This document shows positions 34,405 through 46,310 of a stretch of 64,000 nt of DNA, one piece after another. Source of the stretch: Crocodylus rhombifer (taxonomy: Eukaryota > Chordata > Crocodylia > Crocodylidae); NCBI GenBank assembly GCA_038503035.1, contig JAVSML010025211.1, positions 682,001 through 746,000 on the forward strand. Direction: 5' to 3'. A model generated the notes under the pieces. The model was not told the origin of the DNA. It made no database searches and worked only from the letters and a program-made list of their open reading frames with translations. The stretch's first letter is position 1. Each line of letters begins with the position of its first letter. The position numbers and the translations under genes were made by a program.

Positions 34405-35506
34405 GGGCTGAACCTGAACTTATTCAATCTTTGCAGGTTAGTTTAACCTGGCTAGGCTGAACTGGTTTGTAAGTGGACAGACTTGCTCTCTGGACTGCAG
34501 AAATTCAGGCACATGCCTGCAGTGGCTCAGGTTCGAAGCTAGGGGGTACTAGAGCAGCTCTCCCTATCCCTCCACAGCAGTGAGCTGCACAGGGGGAGGG
34601 GAGAGGGGCATGGCTAGGTCCCACAGGATGTTCTGATTAGAGAAGTCTGCCTGCACCATCCCGGGCTTTTCCTTGATGGCTGATCAAGTGGCAGGAGTGT
34701 TGCCAGCCCCCAGCCCCTGCTAGCACTGACACAAGGGGGGTGGGGGGTGCAGTACATGCATCTGTTGATGATACATAACTTTTTAGTCTCCCTCTTCTTG
34801 CTTCTTTATACTCTCTGAAGCAAACTGAAAGGTGAGCAAGCCAGCAGGGGACTGATAACAGTGTTTATCACCTCATCAGCAAAACAGTATCTTCTCTCCA
34901 TTCGTTCAAACTCTTCTTAAGAAGCTTACCAGCTGACCTGTTGATTAGCTCCAAAAAGCCCTAAGCAATCACTGTTTTGTCTGCCTGTCCCAGTGAAATC
35001 AGAGGGACACAGTCACAGACACCTCTCAGCATTAGCTAGCATACCACATGCCAAGGGTCCATGGGTCTGGGGTTTGTGCTGTGGGAGTTGGGAGGGAAGG
35101 ACAGAGGGGTGGGGAGATCCCTACTTGTCCAGCAAGCATTGATGGTGGGGTAAGGCAGGGGGAAGCCAGGCAGATCCTGCTGTCTTCAGTCTGCCGAGCT
35201 CCAGTCACAGAGCAGAGGGGAGGGGACAGCTCTGCTATGGAGAAGAGAGCCCCACCCAGCCCAGAGAGCATGCCAGGATGCTGGGGGAGTTTGGTTTATC
35301 TTAAACCAGCAAGGGGTCTGGGACAGATATTACATAAACCGGTTTAACTCAAATCAGTTAAATCTGATACTACATTCATCCTGGTTTATCTCAAAATGGT
35401 TTAGCCATTTTCAAACTGGTTTATGTGCACTGGACATCTGTTCTGGTACAGGTTTGAACCAGTTTCTGATCATTTAAACTAGTTTATGTGTAATGTCCAT
35501 CCCTAG
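34405..35506 (+). mobile_element. hAT-like repeat copy B, both ends present
   Basis: The left end is GGGCTGAACC..TTCAATCTTTGCAGGTTAG, matched by copy C at 49661. The right end ..TTTATGTGTAATGTCCATCCCTA is matched in reverse by copy A at 9135. The ends are weakly inverted (GGGCTGAAC against GGGATGGAC). Near the right end there are many CTGGTTTA/AAACCGG half-sites. The interior is GC-rich and non-coding. I could not find a clean target duplication. Confidence 0.55.
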
Positions 35507-35571
35507 CCCATATGTCCACACTTGTCTGGATGCTCTGATTCTTCAAACACTTACTTTGAATTCTGTGGGAC

Positions 35572-36408
35572 TGTGGCAGGGCACTGTTTGCGCCTGCCAC
35601 TTTAAGACCTGGGGCCAAGCAGCCAGCAGGTGCTTAATTGCAACACCGATTTTAGAGTTCTGGCTGCCCATATAAACAGGGTATTTTGCTGCTGGCTGGA
35701 GATACAGCAACATCATTGGGCTGTGAGGCTTCATGGAACCCCCTGGCGGTAAGGGAGGAGCTGTAGGGGATGGTCAGGAGGCTCCTGGTCCTGGGTATGA
35801 CCTAAAACTGCACCCTGCCAGGAGCCTGGTGGGGCTCTCAGTGGTGTGGGAGCCCCTAGGAAATGCCAGGCCAGTTACCACACTGGTGAAAGGTGGGTTG
35901 GGGTGCCTTAACCCCAGCTCCCACAACTGGGTGGGTTACCCCCTTGTGGGGTCTGGAAGCTGGACCCCAGTGAGAGTATGGGGCCATAAACTCAGAAACC
36001 TGTCTTGACATCCCCCGACTGGTCAGTGCTGGGGCCAGGACCAGAAGGGTTGAAGGGCCAGGGGCCCACTGCGAGGGACACCCAGAGCTGAGGGCCTGGG
36101 GTTCTGACTGGCTTGGAGGTGGGCCAGGGCCAGTGAGCCAAAAGTCCTGGAGGGACCATACCTGTAAGGGGAGCAGCTCAGGGAGCTATGTAGCCTGGAA
36201 TCAAGGAAGAGTAGGTCACCTGAATGGGGGGATCCAAGTGGGGTACAAATAGTAGGATTCTGGGGCCCAAAGTGGGGCTGGTGATGTTGACAACAGAGGA
36301 TGGGCTGCTGTGTAGGGGAGGTACAGAACCTCCGATAGCGCCCCCCTAGCTTCGGGGCAAGAGATGGGCAGCCTCCTGCTTAATTAACAATTTTATAAAT
36401 TAACAACA
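35572..36408 (+). repeat. Retroelement LTR (solo or with truncated interior)
   Basis: It starts TGTGGCAGGGCACTG and ends ..TTAACAACA, within TG..CA rules. A TATAAA box lies at about 35671-35676, giving plus-strand orientation. Immediately downstream is TGTGGTGAGCGAGAAGG, closely like TGTGGTCAGCGGGAAAA after the LTR at 41977-42933. Such shared post-LTR wording is expected for a primer-binding site or leader, though I cannot name the tRNA. No gag or pol frame follows, and the boundaries are approximate. Confidence 0.45.
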
Positions 36409-38768
36409 AAGTGTGGTGAGCGAGAAGGCGGGTGCTTAGCCTAGAAACAGGTGGGTAGGCCACAGAGAAATCGGCCCAGAGAAGGCCTCCTGTTACAGAC
36501 TGCTTGTATGCATAGTGTTAAGCACAAATGTAAGAGATTTCAGGATGCAGCTTTTCAGTACGTTATTGCTTTCTATATGATCATGAACCAAAGCCAGCAG
36601 AATGAATCTGTCATTGCAGCCTCTTTCTTGCCAACTAACTGTCAAAGGTACATGACTGTTCATTCACTACAGGAGGAACCTGACTGTAAGAGAGATGGTT
36701 CCTACAATAACTGCTAAGAGAATGGAAAATAATTTGCCCAGCAAATTACCTTTGATAATTTATCTTAATTTTTCAAATTTGTTTCACTATAAAAAATTCC
36801 CTTTGATTTAGAGCCTTATATCAAACTTAAACCTTTACTTTTGTTTCCTATCCCAGCAAAAAATTAAGGATGTTAACAAGGAGAATTATACAAGTGCTTT
36901 TCTTCCCCCTGCAGGCTGAACACAACACTTCTGTGGTATATCTGGTCTTCTCTAAACGGAGGCCTTTGCAGCTCGAATCTTTCAAAGAACTAGGGTGTGT
37001 CACTGCAGCTGCTGCATCAAACAAAATCAAACAGATTAGATTAATATAAACTTCAAATCAGTGCCATCCTTCACTTCACAAAATACTTCAAAGACAGCAA
37101 GAAATGTCATCTCCCCGATGATTGAGGCTAATCCACTTAATCTCCTCTTCCTCTTGCATCCGAATGCAAACCACTGGAATATACCCAATTATATCTCACC
37201 AGTCAAAATAAACTCCTCATTCCAAATACTTCAATCAGTTTTTAATAAGAGTTTTCAGCTCTTTTGCAATATCAGCTTGGCTTCTAAACCCACAAAACAG
37301 CTTACAGAATGATGAACAAAACAGGAACAGCACACTCATTATTGCTAACATGTCAGCCTGGAGCAATTAAAAGTTATTGGAGCAAATACTTCTCTGACTT
37401 ACAGACTTTCATTTCAGTGGCTTTAAATCAGGATGGAATATGGCAATTGTCTATAGTAATATTGTAGCTGTAAGTCTGGTAACTTTACAAAGATTTTCCC
37501 ATCTAGTAACTTCTATATTTACACAAAAAGCTAATTTCTGCAATCTGTAGGGGGGGCGGGGAAGGGAAGCTCATTAACAATCAGAATTTTCTCCAATTAA
37601 TTATTTGTAGACTGAGTTGAAAGTATATGTCTGTCATAATCTTATGATTTTTATCTTTATATAATTTAATTTTTCATTATATAATGTTTAAAGAAATTTA
37701 AGAGGTAAATCACTTTGATGTAAATCTACATGTATTATTACTAGTTTCACTGTTAAATTGCCTCAAATGGCACCTGCTTTATGAACTGGCCACCTCTGCC
37801 CTATTCAGCATTTCCCAGTAGTACCAAAGTTTCATAGATTTGTAGGTATTAGGGGCAGAATTTCTCTCTCTCTCTTTTTTTTTTTCTGATACTCCTTGTG
37901 ATTAAAAACATTTAACAATGTAAGCGTGTTTGGCAAAACTGTGTATTTCTTTACAATTTCAAAAAAAAATCAAGCTCTTAAATGCATCTCTACAAAAATT
38001 CTAAACTCTTAAAGTTAAATTTAAAAAAAAAGTCAGGATTTTTTCCCCCCTAAATATAATTTAAAGGAATCCATGTTCTAAAGTAACCCAGGCATTCAAA
38101 TAAAATGCACAACTGTACAGTTGTGGGAAAGGATCATAATACTACATCCTTTTCTATGAGACTAGCTGTGAAAACAATTTCAAGGAAATCAAAGTGTAGA
38201 GCAAACTACTTTTGCTGTACTTATTATGTCAAATTGAACTTCTGAGTAATGTACACTCCAGGGAGAGGCAAAGAATTTAAAACATCTCCTTTAACATGAT
38301 ATAGTATTAACTTTAAATTCAGTTATCTTGGTCTGTTTAAAGACTCATCCATCATTACAACTTGACAATGTTAAGATAGTGACCAGAACTCTTGTCATTT
38401 CCAAAATTCACTAACTTCAGCCAGAGCTTGGAATACTGCATACCAAACCCTCAATTGATGAATTCAGTCATTTAGGCAGAAAGCACTCTAAACCTGTATC
38501 TAAATAGACATTCATGGTTCTTAGAGCTCTAATTTAACCCTCAGTGGATGTGTACTAACCTAAAGTGCTTTCAGCTAGAGTGCTTTATTGAACATCTGTG
38601 CCAGATCCCATGGAGGACTAATTTAGAGCATGATCACCACAATACCAGGAGGTGCAATGCTGGGCTGGGCTCTAGTCTTAGGCAGAGCTCATTTGCTCTG
38701 CCCAGGCCTAGCTGGGTCTGTCCCCTCAGCTGTCATTGACACTAGTCAGCGTCTGATTCCAGCCCTGT
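36409..38768. other. Unassigned, AT-rich after a short LTR-leader remnant
   Basis: The first ~80 bases may be retroelement leader. The rest is AT-rich without recognisable genes. A (TC)n-T tract lies at about 37866-37887. Confidence 0.4.
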
Positions 38769-39235
38769 GCACAGCTTTGCCGGTGGGCAGGGGGTAGTCA
38801 GTGGTGGGGGAAGAGGCGTTTCTGTCCCCACAGCCACCTCAGCCCCGTGGTGTGCCACAGCCTGACCAGGGAGGGGGCTGTAGGGGAAGGGCTCCAGGTC
38901 TCTTTCCCCCATAGCAGCCCAGGCAAGGAAGTGGTGTGCCACTGCTTGGCATGGTAGGGGTGGGCTCTGGGGTCTCTCTCCCTCCAGCTGCCCCTGCTGG
39001 GCCATGCTGTGGCATAGCCTGGGCAGGGGGATGTGTGGGGAGAGGGCTCTGGGGTCTTCCCCCCCAGCAGCCCAAGCCAGGCAGTGGTACACGGCTGCGT
39101 GGGGGGGTGGGGGAAGGGCTCAGGGGTCCCTCTTCTCACAGCTGCCCCTGCTGGTCCTGCTTTAGTGCAGCCTGGGAAGAGGGGCTTTGGGGAGAGGGGT
39201 CTTCTTCCCTCGCAGCAGTCCTGGCCAGCCTCCTT
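38769..39235. repeat. GC-rich minisatellite, ~75-84-bp unit
   Basis: About six degenerate units occur. Each has C(C)ACAGC(T/A)GCCC..GC at its start (near 38825, 38909, 38983, 39060, 39135 and 39208), then GTGGTGTGCCAC or a variant, then a G-rich run and GGGCTC(T/A)GGGGTC. Long open frames on both strands follow from the repeat's lack of stops. They have Pro/Gly-rich low-complexity products and I do not regard them as genes. Confidence 0.7.
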
Positions 39236-40334
39236 TTGGCCAGGAGGACTGTAGGGGTCCCTCCTTTCCCAGCCACTGCTGACAGTCACCAGTTGGTGGG
39301 GCTGGGGAGAAGGGGCACTTGGGCAATCTCCTGGGATACCAGTGTGGGCAGGCTTTGAACCCCCACTGAACAGTGAACATCTGTTCAGTTTGCTTGAACT
39401 CTAGCTTATCGGGCTTCAAGTAAAATACAATAGTTAGAGTGCTTCTCCCAGGGGTTTTTTGAACAGCTGTACTTGGCCTTAGTGTTTTATCCATAAGCAA
39501 ATGATTCACTGCTTTAAGTAAAATATCTTCTCCTCATTTAAAATGACATGATGATTTTAATAAAAGTCTGATACATAAGTACAATAGGATAAAAGCCAAT
39601 CTGTAAGTTTCTATGATCACTTGCAGGTATTTAGATAGCCACCCAGTTATTTGGTATCTGGTCTAGTGAGGGTATTGCCAAAACTCTTAGTCGCTAATGA
39701 GACAAAAAAACAAACTCCAAATGATATCGGGCCACTCAACCTGGCGTTCAGACATGGGACTTCAGTGGTATTTGGCAGTGGAGGCTTCAGTTGCAGTCAC
39801 TTTAATGTGTCACCAGTGGGAGAAGTACCAGCCATGGGTAGTCTCCCTGTGCTATCATGGAGAGAAGAAGCAGCAGCAGGGGAATTGGCTAGGTCACTGG
39901 CCGCAACCTGGAAGAGTAGCCAACGGCTGGAGTAGAGGATCTGAGAATGGGGCAAAGTTCCACCCACCATGTTCCAACAGGCAGAGCTGAGCTGGGGTGG
40001 GAGATGCATTAGAAAGTAATTGCACCAGGTATAATACAGGAGCAGGAAAATAATATTGAAGCAAAATGGGCCAAAGCCTCTCCTCATCTACACCTGTAAC
40101 GTCTATTTATTTCAGTCAAGTAGGGCATATATAAATAAGGGCAGAATGTGTCTCAATGAGTCCAGCAGTGACAGCAAAACCAAGCATTTTATATTCATAA
40201 TCAATCCTATGTTGATTAGATTTAATTTAGACTTTAATACTCTTGAGTCAAAGTATTTGGTGGTACATCCAACTTTTAATATTGGCTGGGTGACAGACGG
40301 CAAAAAGCAGGATTAAATGGTTAACTTTCATTAT
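39236..40334. other. Unassigned sequence
   Basis: Nothing recognisable. Confidence 0.4.
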
Positions 40335-41175
40335 GGTAAGGATTAACAGAGGGATGCCTCCAGGTTCCAGTCAAAGCCCTGTGTTGTTTAATATATTCAT
40401 TACTGATTTGGAAAGGGGATGGGAATAGTGAGGTAACTAGATTTGTCATGATAAACTGTTTAGGCTAATCGGCACCAAAAAAATGGAAGAATTTCACAGA
40501 GACCTAAGGAAGATAGGTGAATGAACAAGATGCCAAATGAAATTCAACGCCAATGAATGAGAAATAATGCGCATTAGAGGGAAAAATAGTTTACTTGTAT
40601 ATCTGACAAGGTTCTAAATTAACTGAATCAACTTAAGAAAGAGATGTGAATTTCACTCTAGTCAACCTAATGAAGATCTCTTGACGTACAGCTGTGATAT
40701 AAAAAAAAATTAAGAAAATGATATTCTTCATTAAGAATGGAGTGGTGAACAATATAGGGAACATTATAATACCTTTACGTAAATCAGTGGCGAGGCCTCT
40801 TCTGGAATAGTGTTTAGAACTGATCATTCCCTCTCAAAGAGGACATTGCAGAGTTAAAAGCAATTCAAAGAAAGGTGCCTGAATGATTATGGGGATGGTA
40901 AAATTCTTGTGTAGAGAGGCTGGAAAGACTGTGATTATTTGAAGGGAGATGAATAAGAAGTAATATGAAAAGTATATAAGTAAAAAATAGAATGGAGAAG
41001 GAAGAAGAGAGAACAAAGGGACATGCAATTAAATTAAAACATGGGAAATTCAAAACAAATAAAGAAAAATGCTTTTTTACACAATATATATTTAAGTTGG
41101 AGAACTCACTGCCATAGCAAGTTGTTGAAGGAAAGAACTTAAGAAAATTAAAACAGAATTGGACATTTATATGGA
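40335..41175 (+). pseudogene. Very old CR1/L3-type LINE remnant
   Basis: Stitched across stops and frames, the plus strand yields [24 protein letters not shown] (the reverse transcriptase PQGS block decayed to PPGS) at about 40350, and MKFNANE near 40540. A block at about 40780-40900 is the counterpart of the usual HLEYGVQFW region. A C-terminal segment with TNKEKCFFTQ and ..NSLP.QVVEG..LK lies near 41050-41150. The order is that of the reverse transcriptase C-terminal half of CR1/L3-like elements. The DD catalytic site is not recognisable. It is far more decayed than the CR1 at 31795. Confidence 0.65.
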
Positions 41176-41932
41176 TATCATGAACACAGTACTGGCACAG
41201 AAATTCTGCAATTTATCAATCTGCATTTTAAAAATAAATATCCTGTTTACTCTGCCTGCTTTCAGACCGTTCCAGAATCTCATTCCTCTACTTCTTGCAC
41301 TTCTTGTACTTCAACAGGAGCTGTCTCATTCTGCTTCAGCACCCTGGAATTGGTCCCCTCTCTTCAGTGCTCCCTAGTGTGCTTAGGTAGCACAAACACA
41401 GGGACAGATAGGAGAGTGTGGGTGAAGTGTAAACAGTACTGCCCCACTCCTGGCGTCATGGGGGATGTAACGGAGTAGGGAAGGAAAGGAACAGAACCAG
41501 GGATATGTTAAACATTTCTAATAAAAATATGAATATTGGCCTAGAAGGAATATACATAATAAGATGGAAAGGGGCATCTTGGTTCATTGTGTCTATTCCC
41601 CTGCAATCCAGCACCAGGCCATGACACCACATATTCCCATTTGTTAATTTAAGATCTATCCAATGTTAAAAATAAAATCCCATATCCAAAAATGGATTTA
41701 GGCATCTAATTCCTTTTGAAAAAAAAAGGAATTAGCTGCCTAAATAGAAGAGAAATGCTTAATACTTTTTCTGGTTCTAAACCTACATGTCTACAGTTAG
41801 GTTCCTAAATAAAGGGCCTGGTTTTTTTTAGAAATGCTGTATCTCTAGCAATTCCAGCGAACAGAGAGAAGTAGTTAGTTTTGTTAGTCTGCTCACAAAA
41901 ACATCTGTACCTATGATTCACTTAGTCTGTAA
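41176..41932. other. Unassigned sequence
   Basis: AT-rich. A small inverted motif, ATTCCTTTTGAAAAAAAAAGGAAT, spans about 41710-41733. Otherwise nothing. Confidence 0.4.
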
Positions 41933-43323
41933 CAGTGATTCTCAATTAGGGTACCTGTTAAAGAGAACACTTGCCCTGTTACTGGAAAGTGGCACGGCCC
42001 TTTTATGAGACAGGTTTTTGTAGCAACCTGCAAAGCAGGGGTAAGGAAGGGCCTTGTGGGCAAATTAGCTGACCAGGGCATCACCTGACCTGCAGGACAG
42101 GGCTTAGGAAGTATAAGAGCCCAGAGCTGGAGGGTGGGGAGCAGTCTGTCTGCAGGCTGCTGGGGAAGAAGCTGTGTCGTAATGACAACTTTTGGTTTGG
42201 AAGGCTGTAAGCTAACAGGGATGGAGCCTAGTACTTAAAGGAGCACAGCTGAGTGATCCGACTGCAATGAAGACTAAAGTTAGTTACACAGCCTGAAGGA
42301 ATAGGACTTGTGTTATAGCCAGTTTGCTAACTGGTGGTTTGGGCGGGTCTGTGTAGGGCAGCTTTGGAAATCCCATTAGTGCCCTATGAGCACATGATTG
42401 CCTTCAGTCCTGTTAGGGCCCAGACCTTGGGAAAGGGCAGAGGACAGCCTGGGGTCAGAGGGTCCAGAGCTCGAGAGGGTAGCAAGCCCAGAGAAGGCCA
42501 CTGCCTGGGGCCAGAAGGGTGGCTCATGAGCCCAAGAGGGGCAGAGACGGGGGCTAGAGAAGCCATAGCCCAGAAAAAGGTGGAGACTTGGGGACAGCAA
42601 GCCCACAGCCTGGGCAGGGAAAAGATGGAAGCCCAAGAGGGCAAGACAAGGGCTGGAACCTGAGGACCAGACTTGGTGTGGTGGGTCTGAGCCAAAAGGC
42701 CCCGGCCAGAATAGAGGGGCAAAAGCCAGGAAGGCTGAGGCCCCAACAAGAGAATAAAGGCCTGAACTGGTCTCGTGGCTTTGGGGACCAGTGTCCCCCG
42801 GGATGTGATGTGGCATGGGCATGACTATGGGGGAGGTTGGAGGTCATGATTTAAGCCCTTAAGGCAAGCCAGGTCAGGAAAGCAAGCACTGTCAGTCTCT
42901 GAAGGTAGCCTCCCTTTCATTAAATTTCTAACAGATGTGGTCAGCGGGAAAACAAGGTGAGATTTTAAGAGACAGGACTGAGAGAAAAAGCCTAGCAGGG
43001 ATGAGATGGCCTGTAGGGATTGCCAGAGTGGTTCTCAGGTGCCTAAACTGTTACAGTGCCATGACAGCCTGCGGTTTCTTGAGATGCTTTCAATGGTGCT
43101 ATGGAGTACCATGCAATGTTAGTGCTATTAGGTTAGCAAACGTGATTACCAAGATAAATCCAGATATTTCAAAGAGGAATTCATAATGTCAAAAATATTC
43201 TGATGTGTGATCTTTCCAAGTTGTTTGCAAGGGAAGAACAGCTTTATTTTGCTGTAGTCAAGAAAACTAAGAGCTGGCATTTCCAGAGGGGTGCCTCAGG
43301 TCTAAAAAGTCTGGGAACCGCTG
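41933..43323. mobile_element. hAT (Charlie-type) element interrupted by an LTR
   Basis: It starts CAGTGATTCTCAATTAGGG. The right end is GTCTGGGAACCGCTG, whose complement CAGCGGTTCCCAGAC matches the Charlie-type end pattern. The flanks gtctgtaa (41925-41932) and gcctaaaa (43324-43331) agree at 5 of 8 positions. The 41977-42933 block inside is an LTR, so the hAT sequence proper is only about 430 bp and carries no transposase. Confidence 0.6.
41977..42933 (+). repeat. Retroelement LTR inserted in the hAT
   Basis: The block is bounded by TGTTACTGG at the left and TTTCTAACA at the right, so it has short inverted TGTTA/TAACA ends as in LTRs. A TATAAGAG box sits near 42113, followed by a long GC-rich stretch and an AATAAA at about 42761. 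Directly after the LTR comes TGTGGTCAGCGGGAAAA, like the sequence following the LTR at 35572. Long frames through the GC-rich part give low-complexity products and are not genes. No retroviral coding sequence was seen. Confidence 0.5.
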
Positions 43324-43610
43324 GCCTAAAAGGTTCATCTCTACTCTCTCTTCTACCAACTCTGAGCAATTTTGGTGAGAGATACTCGCTGCTCAGTGTT
43401 TTTGAAAAATAAGTGGCTTCTTAAGTGCAATATTAGGAATTTTAGAAACCTTGTTTGTGTGTGTAAGTCTTGGCCATAATTTACAACAGATGAGAATGTG
43501 AGTCTGTTTGGTGCTTTTTAATTCAATACAGAAATAGGATATAAAATTGCTGCATACAGATTGACATTATTTCGCTCCGACTATTGGTTTCAACAGTGAT
43601 ATTTAAGTCT

Positions 43611-44520
43611 ATTCAAATACAGTTTGAACAGTAGCTAGCTGCACAATGGGAGATAAAATTTGATCATGACAAATGCGAAGTAGTGCCTACTGAAAGGCAT
43701 GACTTACTATGCATGCTTATTGCTGGGTTCCAAACTAACTGTAAACAGAAAAGGCTGTCACTGTGGACAGCTTAATGAAAGCTCTCCTGCCTGCCACCCC
43801 AAACATACACAAATGTAGATGGTTGAGAGGTGGAATTAATAGTACTGTAAATGCAATGATGCCATTAATGAATCTGGCATCTTCTCATCTGGAATACAGT
43901 ATTCAGTTTTGGTTAACCTATCTCTAAAAAATATATCAGCTATAAATCCATTGATTTATGGATTCCTTTGACAGATGGCAAATGAACAGAGGAAGAAGGG
44001 AAAAATTCCGTATACAAACTGAGACTACTTAACTGAGAGGATGTGGATAAGGGGGACAGTAGGAAGAAAAAAAAAAGTGATAGTGAAATAAAAAAAATCC
44101 AAACCTACCTACCCTGGTTTTTTTTAACACATGAGCAAGATAAGCATCCAGCCAGACTGGAAAGAAACCAACTTAAAACCAATCAAAGCAAACACCATTT
44201 TATTAGGAAAAAAATATTATTAGTCTGGGGAAACTCATAAGAAATCACTGAGGCCAAGAGCTTAGTAAATTGAAAAAAAGGCAAGTACACATCCAGTCGC
44301 ATTGGAATAAATAACTTTTTAAAATAAGGAATATAAACCCTTATCCTTCAGTGCATGAGCCAAAAATTAATTGATATTGATGAGTCAGGAGGAAACTTCC
44401 TTAACATATAGCTATTGTAACACTACCCTTTTTTCCCAAGCTCCAGATCTTTTACTGAAGCAGGCCATTGTCTAGGCAGGCTGCTGGACTAGGTGGACCA
44501 GCAGTTTGAGTGGCATTACA
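43611..44520 (+). pseudogene. Very old CR1/L3-type LINE remnant, 3' part
   Basis: The plus strand gives WEMKFDHDKCEVV near 43645, an ASSHLEYSIQFWL block near 43880 (counterpart of the LEYCVQFW motif), and an MxRGRREK-like region near 43985. A 3' non-coding tail near 44480 reads GCTGGACTAGGTGGACCAGC, a phrase typical of L2/L3-like elements. Stops and frameshifts are abundant. The A-rich interval 44060-44400 may be part of it. Confidence 0.6.
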
Positions 44521-44852
44521 GTATCCCACAGTAACTGATTCTGAATTTTTAAATAGAGAACAGAGAAGAGGGAAAGTATGAGGAAGGGGGAACAGAAGGC
44601 AGGAGGTGTGGTAAATGACAATGTGGAAAGAGACGGGAACCACAGAGAACTCACATCAGAAAGATGTTCTACATCTCAGGGGTTTCCTGTGACATTGGGA
44701 TGTTGAGTGTGATTGGCAAGAAGACACACAGCAGCATCTTGAACCCGTCTCAGTCTGTGGTTTCATTCTCCTGTGAAATACTTAAGAATGAATTATCAGT
44801 CAATATTGCAGGATGGTAAGGATTATGCAGGCCTGCTTAGGTCTATGGACAA
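44521..44852. other. Unassigned sequence
   Basis: Nothing recognised. Confidence 0.35.
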
Positions 44853-44917
44853 CATAAATAAAATACTACCACTCCTTCCTTTCTATGAATACATACAGAC
44901 ATTCGGAGAGGTTGGGG
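44853..44917 (+). repeat. ~62-bp direct repeat, first copy
   Basis: ACATAAA..AATACTACCACTCCTTCC and ACAGACATTCGGAGAGGTT recur at 46012-46075 with a few substitutions. Everything between the copies is mobile or simple sequence. The first copy ends exactly where the hAT-type end at 44918 begins. Confidence 0.8.
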
Positions 44918-45040
44918 CAGGGGTGGACAAAATACAGCCCATGGGCCAGATCCGGTCCATGAGGCCATTCTATCTAGCCTGCAAGGCCCCTAAAAAATTT
45001 AGAAAATTAATATTTATCTGCCCTTGCTTCCTGTTTTTAA
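44918..45040 (+). mobile_element. hAT MITE left end related to 14863-15031
   Basis: CAGGGGTGGACAAAATACAG..GGCCCCTAAAAAATTTAGAAA.. ATTAATATTTATCTGCCCTTG parallels the left ~120 bases of the MITE at 14863. The expected right end is not found. The sequence runs into a C17A16 tract and GC-rich repeats. Confidence 0.6.
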
Positions 45041-45073
45041 CCCCCCCCCCCCCCCCCAAAAAAAAAAAAAAAA
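45041..45073 (+). repeat. C17A16 homopolymer tract
   Basis: Seventeen C are followed directly by sixteen A. Lengths may be unreliable because assemblies mis-size such runs. Confidence 0.9.
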
Positions 45074-45079
45074 CCCAGG

Positions 45080-45925
45080 AACCAAGGGCAGTAGGACCCA
45101 GGGGAAGCCTGGCAGGCGTCCACAGCAGCAGGACCCGCCTGACCCCACCCCTCCAGCTCGAAGCCCCAGCAGGGGCTTCTGGCCTGGGAGCATGTGGCTG
45201 CCCTGGCAGTGCTGGAACCTCAGGTAAGGGGGAAGGGTGGGGGGGAAGGATCCCGGGCAGGGAAGGAACCCAGGGAAAAGTGGCTTGGGGAAAAGCTGAG
45301 TGTGGGCAGGAGGAAAGTGGCTGCTTGCTCATCCCGTGGTTGGCACCCCACACTGCAGCTACTTGCAGCCTGCATGGGGCTGCCTGTGCCTGCTCTGGAC
45401 AGCACTGTGTGGGCTGCAAGTGCTTGCAGCAGGGAGCGCTGGCCACGGGGTGGGTGAGGGGTCACTTTTCCCCATGCCTAGCACCAGCTTCTTCCCTGCT
45501 GGTGAGCAGGGGGTTGGGGCTGTGCGCTGCCCTCTGTCTGTACTGCAGGGCTGGGGGGCACTGGGTATGAGTGGGTGCAGGAGCCAGTGGGAACACGGGG
45601 CCTGTACCAGTGTCCCGGGGCCAGTGCCGGTGGGGCCCAGAGCAGGGGGCATCTACAAGGGAGATCAGGGGGCAAGCAGAGTCTGTGGGATGAATCATGG
45701 GAATTGGGGGGGCAGGCAGGGCCCACAGAGGTGGATCAGGGGGCAGACAGCCACCATGCAGGGGAATCAGGGTGGTAGGCAAGGTCCATGGGATTGGGGG
45801 AATCAGGGGTGCAGGTGGGGTCCATAGGAGAAGGGGATCAGGGAGAGGTCCAGGAGGGTTTGGCAGGATCGGGGGGCTCATGGGATCTGAGGGGGGAGAA
45901 TGTGGGGGTCTCTTCCCCACTCCCC
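45080..45925. repeat. GC-rich block with degenerate G-rich repeats
   Basis: At 45640-45900 units of about 40 bases such as ATCAGGGGGCAGGCAG..TCCATGGGATTGGGGG recur with variation. The upstream part is GC-rich without clear periodicity. Long frames on both strands (for example 45300-45827 plus, 44970-45446 minus) have biased composition and overlap each other, so I do not call genes. Confidence 0.5.
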
Positions 45926-45930
45926 AGGAC

Positions 45931-46310
45931 CTGTATAGAAATTCAGGACAGTTAGATTGGTTTAAAAATCGCCAACCCGATCTAAGTTAACTCTACCTCT
46001 GAGGCAGTCTGACATAAAATACTACCACTCCTTCCCTTCTATGGATATATACAGACATTCAGGGAGGTTAGGGGGAAGTTGGATTAGGTTAAAAATGGCC
46101 ATCTGATCTAATTTTGTTCACCCAGGTGTGGACCTTACACTAGTTAGGTGGATCTAAGTGTGACCTGTACAGAAGTTCAGGACAGTTAAATTGGTCTAAA
46201 AACGGCCAACCTGATCTAAGTTAACTTTACCTCCAAAGTAATCTAACTTAGGTTGAACTGGCCATTTTTAGACCAATCTATCTGTTCTGAACTTCTGTAC
46301 AGTTCCCAGC
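45931..46310. repeat. Hairpin repeat cluster (CTGTACAG-ended palindrome) and second 62-bp copy
   Basis: A palindrome at 46165-46302 has arms beginning CTGTACAGAAGTTCAG and sharing ATTGGTCTAAAAA(C/T)GGCC. A half copy at 45931-46005 (CTGTATAGAAATTCAGGACAG onward) and a weaker piece at 46080-46125 carry the same wording. Between the pieces, 46012-46075 is the second copy of the 62-bp direct repeat. It looks like a small fold-back DNA element family, origin unknown. Confidence 0.6.

Noticed and set aside
42376..42822. Overlapping long frames on both strands in the LTR
   Set aside because: GC-rich low-complexity sequence within an LTR; mutually overlapping frames and no retroelement protein motifs.
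44970..45920. Several frames of 80-265 codons on both strands
   Set aside because: They lie in a GC-rich repeat block with a C17A16 tract; Pro/Gly/Ser-biased products arise from composition.
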